Part shown: piece by piece, positions 15,362-23,869 of the stretch
Position numbering within the stretch: position 1 is the first letter of the stretch
How the letters are laid out: the number at the start of each line of letters is the position of its first letter
Origin: Clostridia bacterium
GTDB taxonomy: Bacteria; Bacillota; Clostridia; Christensenellales; Borkfalkiaceae
Length of the DNA: 32,079 nucleotides
Reading direction: 5' to 3'
Assembly (NCBI GenBank): GCA_021204825.1
Contig: JAJPYR010000088.1
Coordinates: 1 to 32,079 of the forward strand
The notes under the pieces: generated by a model
Seen by the model: the letters and a program-made list of their open reading frames with translations, nothing else
Database searches by the model: none
Told to the model about the DNA's origin: nothing
Made by a program: the position numbers and the translations under genes

Positions 15362-16629
15362 GGCTGCACCCCCTCCAGACCGTACAGGGCATACATCTCC
15401 CTGAGGTCTTTCTTAAAGCGGTTCTCTATGGTTCTGTTGGAGAAGTCCAGCTGGGTTATCCTGCATATGAAAGTGCGTATCCAGGGGAGAAGCTCTGTGG
15501 AGTCATACACGTCCGCGGAATACATGTAGTGGGTGTCATCCACACGCGTGACTGTGCCGGTGCGCTTCTCGCGCTCCAGGCGGCGCACTATGTAATCCTC
15601 CCAAGGGCTTGCCTGTATGATGAAGGACACATGCTCAAGTCTGCCGGACCTGGACCTGCAAACGGTGCCCCACATCTTTGCTTCCACCGGCGTGAAGTCC
15701 TCGCGGATCTTCTCATAATCCGGGCAGGGGTCCCCTATCTTTATCTCCTTGATTCTGTCTATGCGGAAAGAGCCGTATTCCCCTTCCCCGGGGATGTATG
15801 CGACTAATGTCTCCTTGCCTTCCTGTGAGCTTACAAGGAGCTTGACCGGCACCACCCTGTGAGCCTTCTCATCCGGAGACACGCCCGCCTCGCGCTTCTC
15901 GCGCTTTCCGAGAGTCTTTACCTCTATATATGATTTGGAGGACATGGCAAGGAATATGCCGCAGACTATGTCTGAGTCTATTACACCTGTGAGCGAATTA
16001 TGCTTGTATGCAAACGGGCTCTCCTCCGCGGGGAGCTTGTCCTGCATGAAGTTGCCGAGCGCCCCGCACGGCTGTGTCTCGCTGGCAAAGCCAAGCATCT
16101 CATATGCGCCAGAAAGGTCTGTATCCGGGGCCCTGGAATACAATGTCCTGCCCTTGTCCCTTACGGCTATAATGATGCCCTCATCCTCATACTCCTTGAG
16201 CTTTTTCCTGAGGGTGCTGTCATCATATATGGCATCCCCGCCGCACTCATTGGCGAGGTCGCAGATGCCGTCCATAAGCTCCCTCAAGGTCATCTGCTTG
16301 TCCGGCGTGGGAAGGAGGTCGAAGATCATGAAATGCATGGTGATGTCCCCGTCCGTAAAGCTCTTTGTCTTCAGGGCCTTGAAGAACGGGTTGTGGTCTA
16401 TGTCCCTCGTATCCACGCAGATGGAGACATTCTTGCCCTCCGGGGTCTGCGAGATACGGATATACCCGGAGAGCCAGTTCTCTATCCTGCGGCGCTCATC
16501 ATCATACGAGCGTGCACTCTTCTCGCTGTACTCCGTCCTGGTCTTGAAGCCGTACACGTAGAACTCCCTCAAATACTCACGGATCTTGTTGAAGTTCTTC
16601 ACAAGCTCGCTGTATGCCGTATCCCTCAC
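15358..16629 (-). CDS. WYL-domain transcriptional regulator (first of a pair)
   Basis: 423 residues. The N-terminus (YSELVKNFNKIREYLREFYVYG) and a winged-helix-like segment (about 100-165: MTLRELMDGICDLANE then STLRKKLKEYEDEGIIIAVR) look DNA-binding. A WYL-type domain follows (about 225-305), ending YGSFRIDRIKEIKIGD, and a C-terminal extension (310-423) closes it. WYL proteins sense nucleic acid or nucleotide ligands and often control defence or DNA/RNA-damage genes. The start is GTG at 16629: no in-frame ATG lies upstream near it and the AAAGGGG ribosome binding site directly abuts the GTG, which is odd. It overlaps the next WYL gene by four bases. The Schlafen-type gene ends 38 bp upstream in the same direction. 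Confidence 0.8.
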   Translation of the reverse strand: MRDTAYSELVKNFNKIREYLREFYVYGFKTRTEYSEKSARSYDDERRRIENWLSGYIRISQTPEGKNVSICVDTRDIDHNPFFKALKTKSFTDGDITMHFMIFDLLPTPDKQMTLRELMDGICDLANECGGDAIYDDSTLRKKLKEYEDEGIIIAVRDKGRTLYSRAPDTDLSGAYEMLGFASETQPCGALGNFMQDKLPAEESPFAYKHNSLTGVIDSDIVCGIFLAMSSKSYIEVKTLGKREKREAGVSPDEKAHRVVPVKLLVSSQEGKETLVAYIPGEGEYGSFRIDRIKEIKIGDPCPDYEKIREDFTPVEAKMWGTVCRSRSGRLEHVSFIIQASPWEDYIVRRLEREKRTGTVTRVDDTHYMYSADVYDSTELLPWIRTFICRITQLDFSNRTIENRFKKDLREMYALYGLEGVQP

Positions 16630-16667
16630 CCCCTTTGCCTGGAATACATGCGGAAATTCGATTATTT

Positions 16668-18317
16668 CTATCCGATATATTGATACCTTGCATACTTGCC
16701 TTTAGCAATCATCTTTAGCTTTCCATTATCGACAAGCTGTTTCAGTAAAATATATGCTTTTGTGCTGCCGATATCCAGAAGGCTCATGACTTCTGCCTTA
16801 GTTATGATACTATTCTCTTGAGCAAGATTAGTAATGGCTTCAAGGCAAGCAGACTCATCCATTAGTTGCTTTGCGTTCTGGTTTATTGAAGCTTTATATA
16901 CTTTGCTGGACAAAGAATAAAGCTTTGTTTTCCCATCATCAACCCGCTTGGCTATCTCAAGAGACATCAGCTTGTCCAAAATCGGTTGTATGATACTTTC
17001 AGGTAAACTCGTATAAGTAACCAATTTTTTAAGATTGGATCTGGGTGAATCTTTAAGAGCATTAAGAATGAGCATAGTATTGATTGATGGATTACTTCCA
17101 TTTTTCTCACTGAAAAAGTTAAGCATCTCAATGAATGCCTTGTCAGGTTTACTATGATGAATAAAAAGAGAAACACTCACACTAGTTGAGCCAGAATAAT
17201 CTGGCAAAGCCTTGCCATATTTCAGTGAGCCTTCATAAATGCGATCTATGCCTCTGCCTGTTTTTTCTGCAAGTCCAATTCTCTTAAGAATGTCACACAA
17301 TGCCATATTCCGTCCATGAGGTTCTGCACGCAACAGATTGTTTACGGAGATGCCTTCAATAAAACCGCCAGGATTTGATATTGTCAGCCCATCATCATCC
17401 ACTGCAACACGAACTCTCCCCATTTTAGAGTAATCCCTGTGACTGAATGCATTGACTAATGCCTCACGAAAAGCCCGTTGATCGAAATCGGGAATAGACA
17501 TGCGGTACATCCCCATAGTTACCTCATTGGCAGGATTCCACTTTTCCATGTAATCACTTATTTTCTCTATCATGGCAAGAAGTGACATCTGCATATCATC
17601 ATTGACCTTCACGTCTAATCCTTCCAGTACCTGAAATGTAGCCATAGATGTGGGTGTATACCTTTTAATGGCATCTCTAGTCCCAATGAGAATAATTCCA
17701 GCATTTGTAGGAAAGCAATCTCCATTGTAATCATGCACAATGCCTAATGCCTTAAACAAGTCCTCATCACTAAGTTCATTCAGAACAGTCTCACTTGAGT
17801 ATCTGTTGATGACTCTTCTTAATCTCTGTATCTCAAATGCATCAAAGTCCTTCAGTGTTGCATCCGGAACAATTCTGGATGATATATCAATAAGGCGCAA
17901 CTCCGAGATTCTGGTTGCGTATTCCAAAGGATACATAATGACATCTTCCGGAAATCCATCTGATTTGATCTGACGGCGATACACTTTACCTGATATTGTT
18001 GCAACAATACCATTATAAGACTTTGACACCGTTAACTTTAATACAGGTTTACCGGCATCGATGATTTCTGCTCTTGTTGTAACCGGAGGAACTGTATTGT
18101 TTGCAATGAAAGCACTCAACACACTAATGTCCATATGATCCCGATGGAGACCGGTTACATCACCATCATTATTTACACCAAGATAAAGTGTCCCGCCCTC
18201 GGTATTGGCAAATGCCACGACAACTTCAAGAATCACTGAATCATCCAGTTTCTTTGCGTCGTCTTTAAATTCTACTGTTATGGATTCCCCTGCGGGGATT
18301 ATAGTATTCTTTCTCAT
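16668..18317 (-). CDS. AlbA_2/Schlafen-type ATP-binding protein with winged-helix tail
   Basis: 549 residues. An AlbA_2 (Schlafen) nucleic-acid-binding domain is at about 12-130 (VEFKDD, FANTEGGTLYLGV). An ATPase-like domain follows with EALVNAFSHRDYS (285-297), NPGGF (315-319) and EKTGRGIDRI (351-360). The last 150 residues (about 395-549) look like two winged helices (NLKKLVTYTSLPESIIQPIL; EVMSLLDIGSTKAYILLKQL). Such proteins are usually called transcriptional regulators or RNA-binding; some belong to defence islands. It is visibly AT-richer than its neighbours, with more AAA, ATA and AAT codons, which suggests horizontal acquisition. GAGG is 11 bases before the ATG. It ends in TAG 38 bp before the WYL pair, so it could be co-transcribed with it. 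Confidence 0.85.
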   Translation of the reverse strand: MRKNTIIPAGESITVEFKDDAKKLDDSVILEVVVAFANTEGGTLYLGVNNDGDVTGLHRDHMDISVLSAFIANNTVPPVTTRAEIIDAGKPVLKLTVSKSYNGIVATISGKVYRRQIKSDGFPEDVIMYPLEYATRISELRLIDISSRIVPDATLKDFDAFEIQRLRRVINRYSSETVLNELSDEDLFKALGIVHDYNGDCFPTNAGIILIGTRDAIKRYTPTSMATFQVLEGLDVKVNDDMQMSLLAMIEKISDYMEKWNPANEVTMGMYRMSIPDFDQRAFREALVNAFSHRDYSKMGRVRVAVDDDGLTISNPGGFIEGISVNNLLRAEPHGRNMALCDILKRIGLAEKTGRGIDRIYEGSLKYGKALPDYSGSTSVSVSLFIHHSKPDKAFIEMLNFFSEKNGSNPSINTMLILNALKDSPRSNLKKLVTYTSLPESIIQPILDKLMSLEIAKRVDDGKTKLYSLSSKVYKASINQNAKQLMDESACLEAITNLAQENSIITKAEVMSLLDIGSTKAYILLKQLVDNGKLKMIAKGKYARYQYIG

Positions 18318-18358
18318 AATGAATTTTGCCTCATACTTATTCTAACACAGTAAACTTG

Positions 18359-18387
18359 ATTATATATTGCATTCTACGTGGTTTAAC
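18359..18387 (-). promoter_or_regulatory. Possible promoter of the AlbA_2 gene, overlapped by an inverted repeat
   Basis: A perfect TATAAT on the minus strand (18359-18364) has a weak GTTAAA -35 box 17 bp upstream (18382-18387). The -35 is part of inverted-repeat arm TTTAACATTC (18382-18391). Confidence 0.5.
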
Positions 18388-18456
18388 ATTCTAAAAATAT
18401 TAAAAAATCTATAAATCAGACAAGCGAATGATAAAAAGAATGTTAAATAGATTTTT
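18382..18456. repeat. Two interleaved 10-bp inverted repeats
   Basis: TTTAACATTC (18382-18391) pairs with GAATGTTAAA (18438-18447), and AAAAATCTAT (18403-18412) pairs with ATAGATTTTT (18447-18456). The order A-B-A'-B' is pseudoknot-like. The AT-rich composition makes chance matches more likely than usual. Confidence 0.6.
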
Positions 18457-18564
18457 GCAAATATATGTGTGCGTTTTGTGTTTAATTTAAGTGAGTTAAA
18501 GATTGTTAATGCAATATGACATTTGACAGCATGCCCGCCCCCTGTGCAGCAGGCCGGCACAGGC

Positions 18565-18810
18565 CTATGCGTGATGAATCATGTAATAGTGATACCCGCC
18601 GTATTCTACGAGATCATAACCTATGCAGTATCCATCCATTGCGTGCTCAAACAACCACTCAATCATGCTGTCATCCAGCGGTTCCCTGACCCTTATCCCG
18701 CCGTCAAAATCATCCAGTTCGAAACCATTGACCCAGAGGTCTTTGTGTGACAAACCGGTAAGCTCTGCAAGATCCCTGCCATCATGAAAAATCACTGCTT
18801 CCTTGTTCAT
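18565..18810 (-). CDS. Small protein of unknown function, 81 aa
   Basis: A short acidic protein (FELDDFDGG, LDDSMIEWLFEHAMDGY) rich in aromatic residues, ending YGGYHYYMIHHA. I do not recognise a family. It is accepted as a gene because GGAGGG lies eight bases before the ATG and the residues look like a folded protein rather than random translation. It stands between the AlbA_2 gene and the decayed ATPase fragment, about 250 bp from the former, so it probably has its own transcript or follows the pseudogene. There is no signal peptide or membrane helix. Confidence 0.65.
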   Translation of the reverse strand: MNKEAVIFHDGRDLAELTGLSHKDLWVNGFELDDFDGGIRVREPLDDSMIEWLFEHAMDGYCIGYDLVEYGGYHYYMIHHA

Positions 18811-18918
18811 TGCTGTTCCCTCCGTTAAAACGTTTTACGGGCAGTAATTGCAGTTCGTATTCCTACCTCTTAATATAATGTCCGCACAGGCAGGGCACCT
18901 GCCCTTCATGCCCTGCCT

Positions 18919-19729
18919 CTATCTCATGCGCTTTCCCTTGTGCCGGGTGTTGTACAGGATTACGGTAAACATGCTTCCTTCATCCTTGAACACCGGCTCC
19001 GAAAGACCAAGCTTCTGCATCTCCGTCCGTATCAAAGGAATCCCGGAAGACTTGTTCTCCATGATGTGCATGGTCTCCAGGACGGAGGCCAGCGTAGGAT
19101 TGCGCAGATTGTCTGCGTCCTGTCCGGGTTCTTTAGTAAGCGGGCTGTACAGCCCGCCGGGATTGTATATCTCAAGCCTGTCGTCATACAGAGCCCTCAG
19201 TATAAGGGCTGTAGTCACGGTGCACCAATGCATTGAAAACAACCTCACGGACGGTCTTCAGAGGAAATTCCGGTACGTCAACCCTCTTGACATCCTCTGT
19301 GAACCGCATGGCCTTATGCTTGTTCCTGCCAACAAAACACACAGCGCCTGCTACCATCTCGGATATGGGCCCTTCTATACGCCTGTTGTCCAGAAAACGG
19401 TATTCATCACAGGTTTCTCCCATCTTTTTGCCCGGAATCACAACAGCCGTAACGCACCACTGCGGGAAGTATGCCTGCGGACATGAGGAAAAAGACATCA
19501 CCGCAGCAAGAGTTGGCCTGTTGTCTCTGCGCAGGCTCATCCTTTCCAGGATCTCGTCATCCGGCACAGCTTCAAACTCCAGCCTCTGAGACTTCAGCTC
19601 AAGCAGATACTTCTGCAGCAGCTTGTTGTCCATAAGATCAAAATCCAGCCTGTCTTCAGTGCGGATGTCTTGATCAGGCTGCATATACAGCTCATTATAA
19701 AGATGCATATTCCTGCCATTCGCTGCCAT
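18919..19729 (-). pseudogene. Decayed AlbA-family ATP-binding protein, truncated and frameshifted
   Basis: The remains of a relative of Schlafen-type ATPases. The frame entering at 19729 carries MAANGRNMHLYNEL, DNRPTLAAVMSFSSCPQAYFPQ and VREVVFNALVHRDYSPYTEG, then hits TGA just after. The frame reading 18919-19248 carries YDDRLEIYNPGGLYSP, RNPTLASVLETMHIMENKSSGIP and ends at TAG. Intact family members join these two pieces through about five more residues, so a small deletion near 19190 with loss of frame is the simplest explanation. The N-terminal AlbA_2 domain is missing altogether. AGGAGG lies 11 bases before the 19729 ATG, so a fragment could still be made. The gene is related to, but not a duplicate of, the intact copy at 16668-18317. 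Confidence 0.75.
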
Positions 19730-19848
19730 TATTCTGTCTGCCTCCTGCCGTTGATTTTGGAACTGCAGTATATTAAACATTTGTTTATTAGTCAAGCCTT
19801 TTCGCGCAAAATTTAAAAATTTCGAAATCCGGCCGCTTTTGGCAACAG

Positions 19849-19872
19849 AAAAGCCCGGAGCGGTGTCCGGGC
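19849..19872 (-). terminator. Terminator of the engB operon
   Basis: GCCCGGA/TCCGGGC form a perfect 7-bp stem (19853-19872) with a six-base loop, followed on the minus strand by TTTTCTGTT. It lies 43 bp past the stop of the sugar-transferase-like gene. Confidence 0.85.
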
Positions 19873-19914
19873 ATGGTGTCATCTGATTGGGTTTGGCCCC
19901 TGCGGCAGTGAAGG

Positions 19915-20682
19915 TCAGTTGGTGCCGGGGGGGGTGTCTATGTTGTTGTTGTACAGGTTGGCGGAGCGCTGCTTCTTGAAGGCCTTCTCCTTCTCGCGGT
20001 TCTCGATGGCCTCTTCGGCGCACTCTTTGGCGCGCTGGACATCGGCTTCGTGTATCTGGCCGCGTTCCAGGAGCTTTGCAGTGAAGTCACAGTCCACGGT
20101 TTCGCCGAGGTATGTCTGGCCGCGCTCTCCGCGGCAGAAGCCTACGGCATGGCGGATGAGAAGCCAGAGGTCGAAGAACATCTCACGCTTGGATGCATAT
20201 TTTGCGTCCAGGGCGAACATCTCTTCATATGTAAGGTCTTCGGAGCCCCAGGTGATGAGGCATGAAAAGACTCCGGGGCGGGCATTGAAGCGGTCCAGCT
20301 GGGCATCGTCCATGAAAGCCCCGTCCTCCACGTTCATAGGGGTGACGCCCACAACGGAAAGGCGTCCTGCAAGGATGTCAAACAGGCGGGCGCAGTATCT
20401 CATGTGGGACTTTATGGCAGAGAACTCATGCAGGTACACAACCTTGCCCTTGTAGCCGAGATAGGGCTTTGAGACAAGGCCGTCCCCTCCGCGCCTCTTT
20501 GAGATTATGGTGCAGGCTATGAGACCGGGAGACCAGATTATTGTGCCGATAAGAGCCACAAGGAAGTCCAGGGCCACCTTCATGAAGAACCGGTAGTTGA
20601 CTTCTATTATGAGCAGGACAACAATCACTATGAAGATGATCAGTATGGCTATTCCTGCCGGGGTGCTAAGAAATTCAAGCAT
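19915..20682 (-). CDS. Divergent bacterial sugar-transferase-like membrane protein
   Basis: 255 residues. An N-terminal helix (about 9-27) precedes a segment like the polyprenyl-phosphate sugar-1-phosphate transferases (PF02397): RFFMKVALDFLVALIG then SPGLIACTIISKRRGGDG, LGYKGKVVYLHEF and RLFDILAGRLSVVGVTPM. In active members the last part reads ...DELPQL.NVL.GDMS.VGPRP; here the Asp-Glu catalytic pair is replaced (MRYCARLFDIL). The C-terminal 60 residues are charged and helical. It may be an inactive or re-purposed relative. AGGAG lies 10 bases before the ATG, and it overlaps the end of engB by eight bases, so it is co-translated with it. The stop is TGA, and the terminator follows. Substrate, if any, is unknown. 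Confidence 0.7.
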   Translation of the reverse strand: MLEFLSTPAGIAILIIFIVIVVLLIIEVNYRFFMKVALDFLVALIGTIIWSPGLIACTIISKRRGGDGLVSKPYLGYKGKVVYLHEFSAIKSHMRYCARLFDILAGRLSVVGVTPMNVEDGAFMDDAQLDRFNARPGVFSCLITWGSEDLTYEEMFALDAKYASKREMFFDLWLLIRHAVGFCRGERGQTYLGETVDCDFTAKLLERGQIHEADVQRAKECAEEAIENREKEKAFKKQRSANLYNNNIDTPPGTN

Positions 20683-21271
20683 CTAACGTATCTCCTGTGC
20701 TCACAATCTGCTCCAGACGCTCCATTATTTTGTCGAAACCGGAGCCGGTCTGTGATGAGACCGCAATTATGTTGCCCTCCCCGCATTTCACCGTCTGGGC
20801 TATGAGCCTCACTCCCTTCCTTGCGCCTTCCTTTGAAAGCTTGTCCGCTTTCGTGGCTATTATGGTGAAAGGAATGTTGTTTGCATACAGGTAATTTATC
20901 ATCTGAAGGTCGGCTTCAGTGGGCTCATGGCGTATGTCCACAAGCGAAAACGCATGGGATATCTGCGCTTTTGCGAAGAATTTCTCCATGAGTGAAGCCC
21001 ACTTGTCCGCCTCTCCCTTGGACACTTTGGCGTACCCGTATCCGGGAAGGTCCGCCATGACAAAGGGGCCGAAGTCGAAGTAGTTTATGAGCCTCGTGCG
21101 GCCCGGGTCCTTGGATGTGCGGGCCAGCTTGCCGTTGTTCGCAAGCTTGTTGAGGAAGGTGGACTTCCCTACGTTTGACCTGCCGCAGACGGCTATGACC
21201 GGCTTGTCGAAGGTCTGGAACTGAGCCTCAGTCCCCGCGCTTATTATGAAGCGCGCATTGATTTTAAGCAT
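20675..21271 (-). CDS. engB: Ribosome-biogenesis GTPase EngB (YihA/YsxC)
   Basis: 198 residues, the normal family length. GTPase motifs are complete: G1 GRSNVGKST (30-38), G2 near RTRLINYF (58-65), G3 DLPGYGYAKVS (74-84), G4 TKADKLS (140-146) and G5 VSSQTGSG (about 175-182). The protein is needed for 50S ribosomal subunit assembly in Bacillus. GGAGAGG directly precedes ATG. It sits 127 bp after lon in the same direction, an arrangement common in Firmicutes, and overlaps the following sugar-transferase-like gene by eight bases. Confidence 0.96.
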   Translation of the reverse strand: MLKINARFIISAGTEAQFQTFDKPVIAVCGRSNVGKSTFLNKLANNGKLARTSKDPGRTRLINYFDFGPFVMADLPGYGYAKVSKGEADKWASLMEKFFAKAQISHAFSLVDIRHEPTEADLQMINYLYANNIPFTIIATKADKLSKEGARKGVRLIAQTVKCGEGNIIAVSSQTGSGFDKIMERLEQIVSTGDTLDA

Positions 21272-21398
21272 GCCTCTCCTTCGCCGCCCCTGCGGTCCTG
21301 CAGAAATCTGCCTGCAAGCCTCATCTCATATAAGGCCGCATATGTTAGTCTGACTGTCTGTATCTGCGCTTAAAACGCATGCCCCTCAAGGTCCTGCG

Positions 21399-23711
21399 TT
21401 ACCAGCGGATTGCGTTGCGGAATACGGTGTCCACGTCTGAGACGGGAATGAAGTTGAGCTTCCCGCGGACTTCCCCGGGTATCTCTTCGAGGTCCTTCTG
21501 GTTGTCATTGGGGATTATGATGTCCGTAATGCCCACACGGTATGCTGCAAGGGATTTCTCCTTGAGGCCGCCTATGGGCAGCACCTTTCCGCGGAGTGTT
21601 ATCTCTCCCGTCATGGCAACGGAGCGCTTTACCGGCTTCTTTGTGAAGGCAGAAAGGATTGCCGTGGCCATGGTTATGCCTGCAGAAGGCCCGTCCTTGG
21701 GCGTGGCGCCTTCCGGAACATGGATGTGGATGTCCGTGGTTTCAAAGGCATCATCCGCTATGCCGTATGTCTCTGAGTTGGAGCGGATGTAGCTTATGGC
21801 AGCGCGCGCGGACTCCTTCATGACGTCCCCGAGCTTGCCGGTCAAAAGGATGTCTCCCTTGCCGTGCATTGCGGAGACCTCTATGGTAAGGGTTGTGCCG
21901 CCTACGGCCGTCCAGGCAAGGCCTGTCGCCGCGCCTATCTCATCCTTCTCAAGGGCTGCGTCCTGCTCATACTTGCGGGCGCCGAGGTATGTGGCCACGT
22001 CTTCCTTGCCTATCTCAAAGGTGTCCCCTTCTCCGCTTGCCTTTTTTACGGCAACCTTGCGGCAGACACTGTCTATGTTCCTCTCCAGGGAGCGGACGCC
22101 TGCCTCCATTGTATAGCCGTCTATTATCTCTTCTATGGCCTCATCCGTGAAGGATATGGCATCCTCTGCAAGGCCGTTCTTCTTTGCGTTCTTGGATACA
22201 AGGTAGCGCTTTGCTATCTCACGCTTTTCCTCCTGCGTGTAACCGTCCAGCTGCACCACTTCCATCCTGTCCAGAAGGGGCCTGGGGATGGTGCTCATGT
22301 CATTGGCAGTGGTAATGAAGAGAACCTTGGAAAGGTCATAGGGAATTTCTATGTACCTGTCACGGAAGGTGGAATTCTGCGCGGGGTCCAGAACCTCCAG
22401 AAGTGCGGACGCAGGGTCTCCCCTGGAGTTGGTTGTGAGCTTGTCTATCTCGTCCAGAAGGAACACCGGGTTGGATGTTCCGGCTGTCTTTATGCCGTTT
22501 ATGATGCGTCCCGGCATGGCGCCTATGTATGTCTTCCTGTGGCCGCGGATCTCGGACTCGTCATCCACGCCGCCCAGGCTCATGCGCACGAACTTGCGGC
22601 CCAAGGCCCTTGCAATGGAGCTTGCAACCGAAGTCTTGCCTGTTCCCGGAGGGCCTACGAAGCACAGTATGGGGGCGTTCATGCCGCCTGTGAGCTTGAG
22701 GACTGCAAGGTACTCCGTTATGCGCTCCTTAATCTTTTCCAGGCCGTAATGATCCTCGTTGAGCACCTTTATGGCGTCCGCAAGGTTCTCCGTATCTGTG
22801 GTGTACGTGCCCCAGGGAAGGTCCAAAAGCCAGTCTATGTACATGCGGAGAACGTTGTAATCCGGGGAGGATGTCTGCATGCGGCCCATGCGGGAGAGCT
22901 CCTTTAAAGCCTTCTCCTCTGCCTCCGGGCCCATCTTCTTTTCCTTTATCTTCTTCTCCAGCTCGTCATACTCTTCCTCGTCATCCCCGAGTTCCTTGTG
23001 TATGGCCTTGAGCTGCTCGCGAAGGTAGAACTCCTTCTGCCCCTTGTCTATGCTCTGGCGTACGGAATTCTTGATCTTCTTTTCCAGGCGGCCTATCTCC
23101 AGCTCATTGTTGAGCGCCACGCCCAGAAGGCGCAGCCTGTCTACAGAGCGTACGGACTCCAGTATCTCCTGCTTGCTCTCCGGGCTGCACTTGAGCTCGT
23201 TCGCCGTCCTGTTCACGAAGACATCTATGTCCGTTACGGAAGAAAGCTTTGAGATGGTGTCCGGGTTGAGCCTGGACTCCCCGCCTGACATCTCGCGGAG
23301 GATGTCCTTTGCCGTGTGGAAATATGCCTCTTCCAGGGACTCATCCCCGTGGACTGTGCGGAGCTCTGTTATAACCACGGTCATGTAACCGTTCTCTTCG
23401 GCAGGGATTATGTCCCTTGCGTATGCCCTGTACATGCCTTCCACGCCGAGGCGTATGGAGCCGTTTGTAAGCCTTGTTATCTGCTTAATATGAACAACCG
23501 TGCCGGTGAGATACAGATCCTCTGCCTGCACGTCCTCCTTGCCGCTGTCCTTCTGCATGCACAGAAAGAGCCGTCCGTCCCCATCCGCGGCGACCTTGAC
23601 GGCAATGAGCGATGAGCTCCTTCCTACGTCTATGGACATAGCCGTATCCGGGAACATGACTCTTCCCCTTAAGGGCAGGAGCGGCAAAGTTTCTGTTGTC
23701 TGTCTTGCCAT
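21399..23711 (-). CDS. lon: ATP-dependent protease La (Lon)
   Basis: A 770-residue LonA protease, a cytosolic homohexamer that degrades misfolded and regulatory proteins. The N-terminal substrate-binding domain is about 8-205, a coiled-coil linker (about 205-275) follows, then the AAA+ module with Walker A GPPGTGKT (353-360), Walker B FLLDEIDK and the arginine-finger region. The protease domain has the dyad Ser676 (DGPSAGIT) and Lys719 (GGLKEKSLAA). GGAGAG lies four bases before the ATG. It follows clpX by 157 bp and precedes engB. No heat-shock CIRCE element is visible upstream. Length matches other Firmicutes LonA proteins. Confidence 0.97.
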   Translation of the reverse strand: MARQTTETLPLLPLRGRVMFPDTAMSIDVGRSSSLIAVKVAADGDGRLFLCMQKDSGKEDVQAEDLYLTGTVVHIKQITRLTNGSIRLGVEGMYRAYARDIIPAEENGYMTVVITELRTVHGDESLEEAYFHTAKDILREMSGGESRLNPDTISKLSSVTDIDVFVNRTANELKCSPESKQEILESVRSVDRLRLLGVALNNELEIGRLEKKIKNSVRQSIDKGQKEFYLREQLKAIHKELGDDEEEYDELEKKIKEKKMGPEAEEKALKELSRMGRMQTSSPDYNVLRMYIDWLLDLPWGTYTTDTENLADAIKVLNEDHYGLEKIKERITEYLAVLKLTGGMNAPILCFVGPPGTGKTSVASSIARALGRKFVRMSLGGVDDESEIRGHRKTYIGAMPGRIINGIKTAGTSNPVFLLDEIDKLTTNSRGDPASALLEVLDPAQNSTFRDRYIEIPYDLSKVLFITTANDMSTIPRPLLDRMEVVQLDGYTQEEKREIAKRYLVSKNAKKNGLAEDAISFTDEAIEEIIDGYTMEAGVRSLERNIDSVCRKVAVKKASGEGDTFEIGKEDVATYLGARKYEQDAALEKDEIGAATGLAWTAVGGTTLTIEVSAMHGKGDILLTGKLGDVMKESARAAISYIRSNSETYGIADDAFETTDIHIHVPEGATPKDGPSAGITMATAILSAFTKKPVKRSVAMTGEITLRGKVLPIGGLKEKSLAAYRVGITDIIIPNDNQKDLEEIPGEVRGKLNFIPVSDVDTVFRNAIRW

Positions 23712-23855
23712 ATGACTCTCCGTAAATTTATCCGGACCGCCGGCAAGGCACGCTGTGCCTGCAGGCGGGATGTTGTCTTAAACTTAAGCATATCCTGAAG
23801 ATATGCATATATGCAGGGCCGCATACAGGGCCGGGGACGGTCCTGCCGCAGCCTG

Positions 23856-23869
23856 AAGCCCGCGGGCTT
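23856..23869. repeat. 14-bp perfect palindrome abutting the clpX stop
   Basis: AAGCCCGCGGGCTT overlaps the first base of the clpX stop codon. It lacks a T-tract on either side beyond TTT and is not a good terminator. Confidence 0.6.

Noticed and set aside
21864..22907. A 347-codon open frame on the plus strand opposite lon
   Set aside because: It is antisense to the conserved AAA+ and protease domains of lon; its Cys/Tyr/Gly/Val-rich translation reflects lon codon bias and it has no ribosome binding site.
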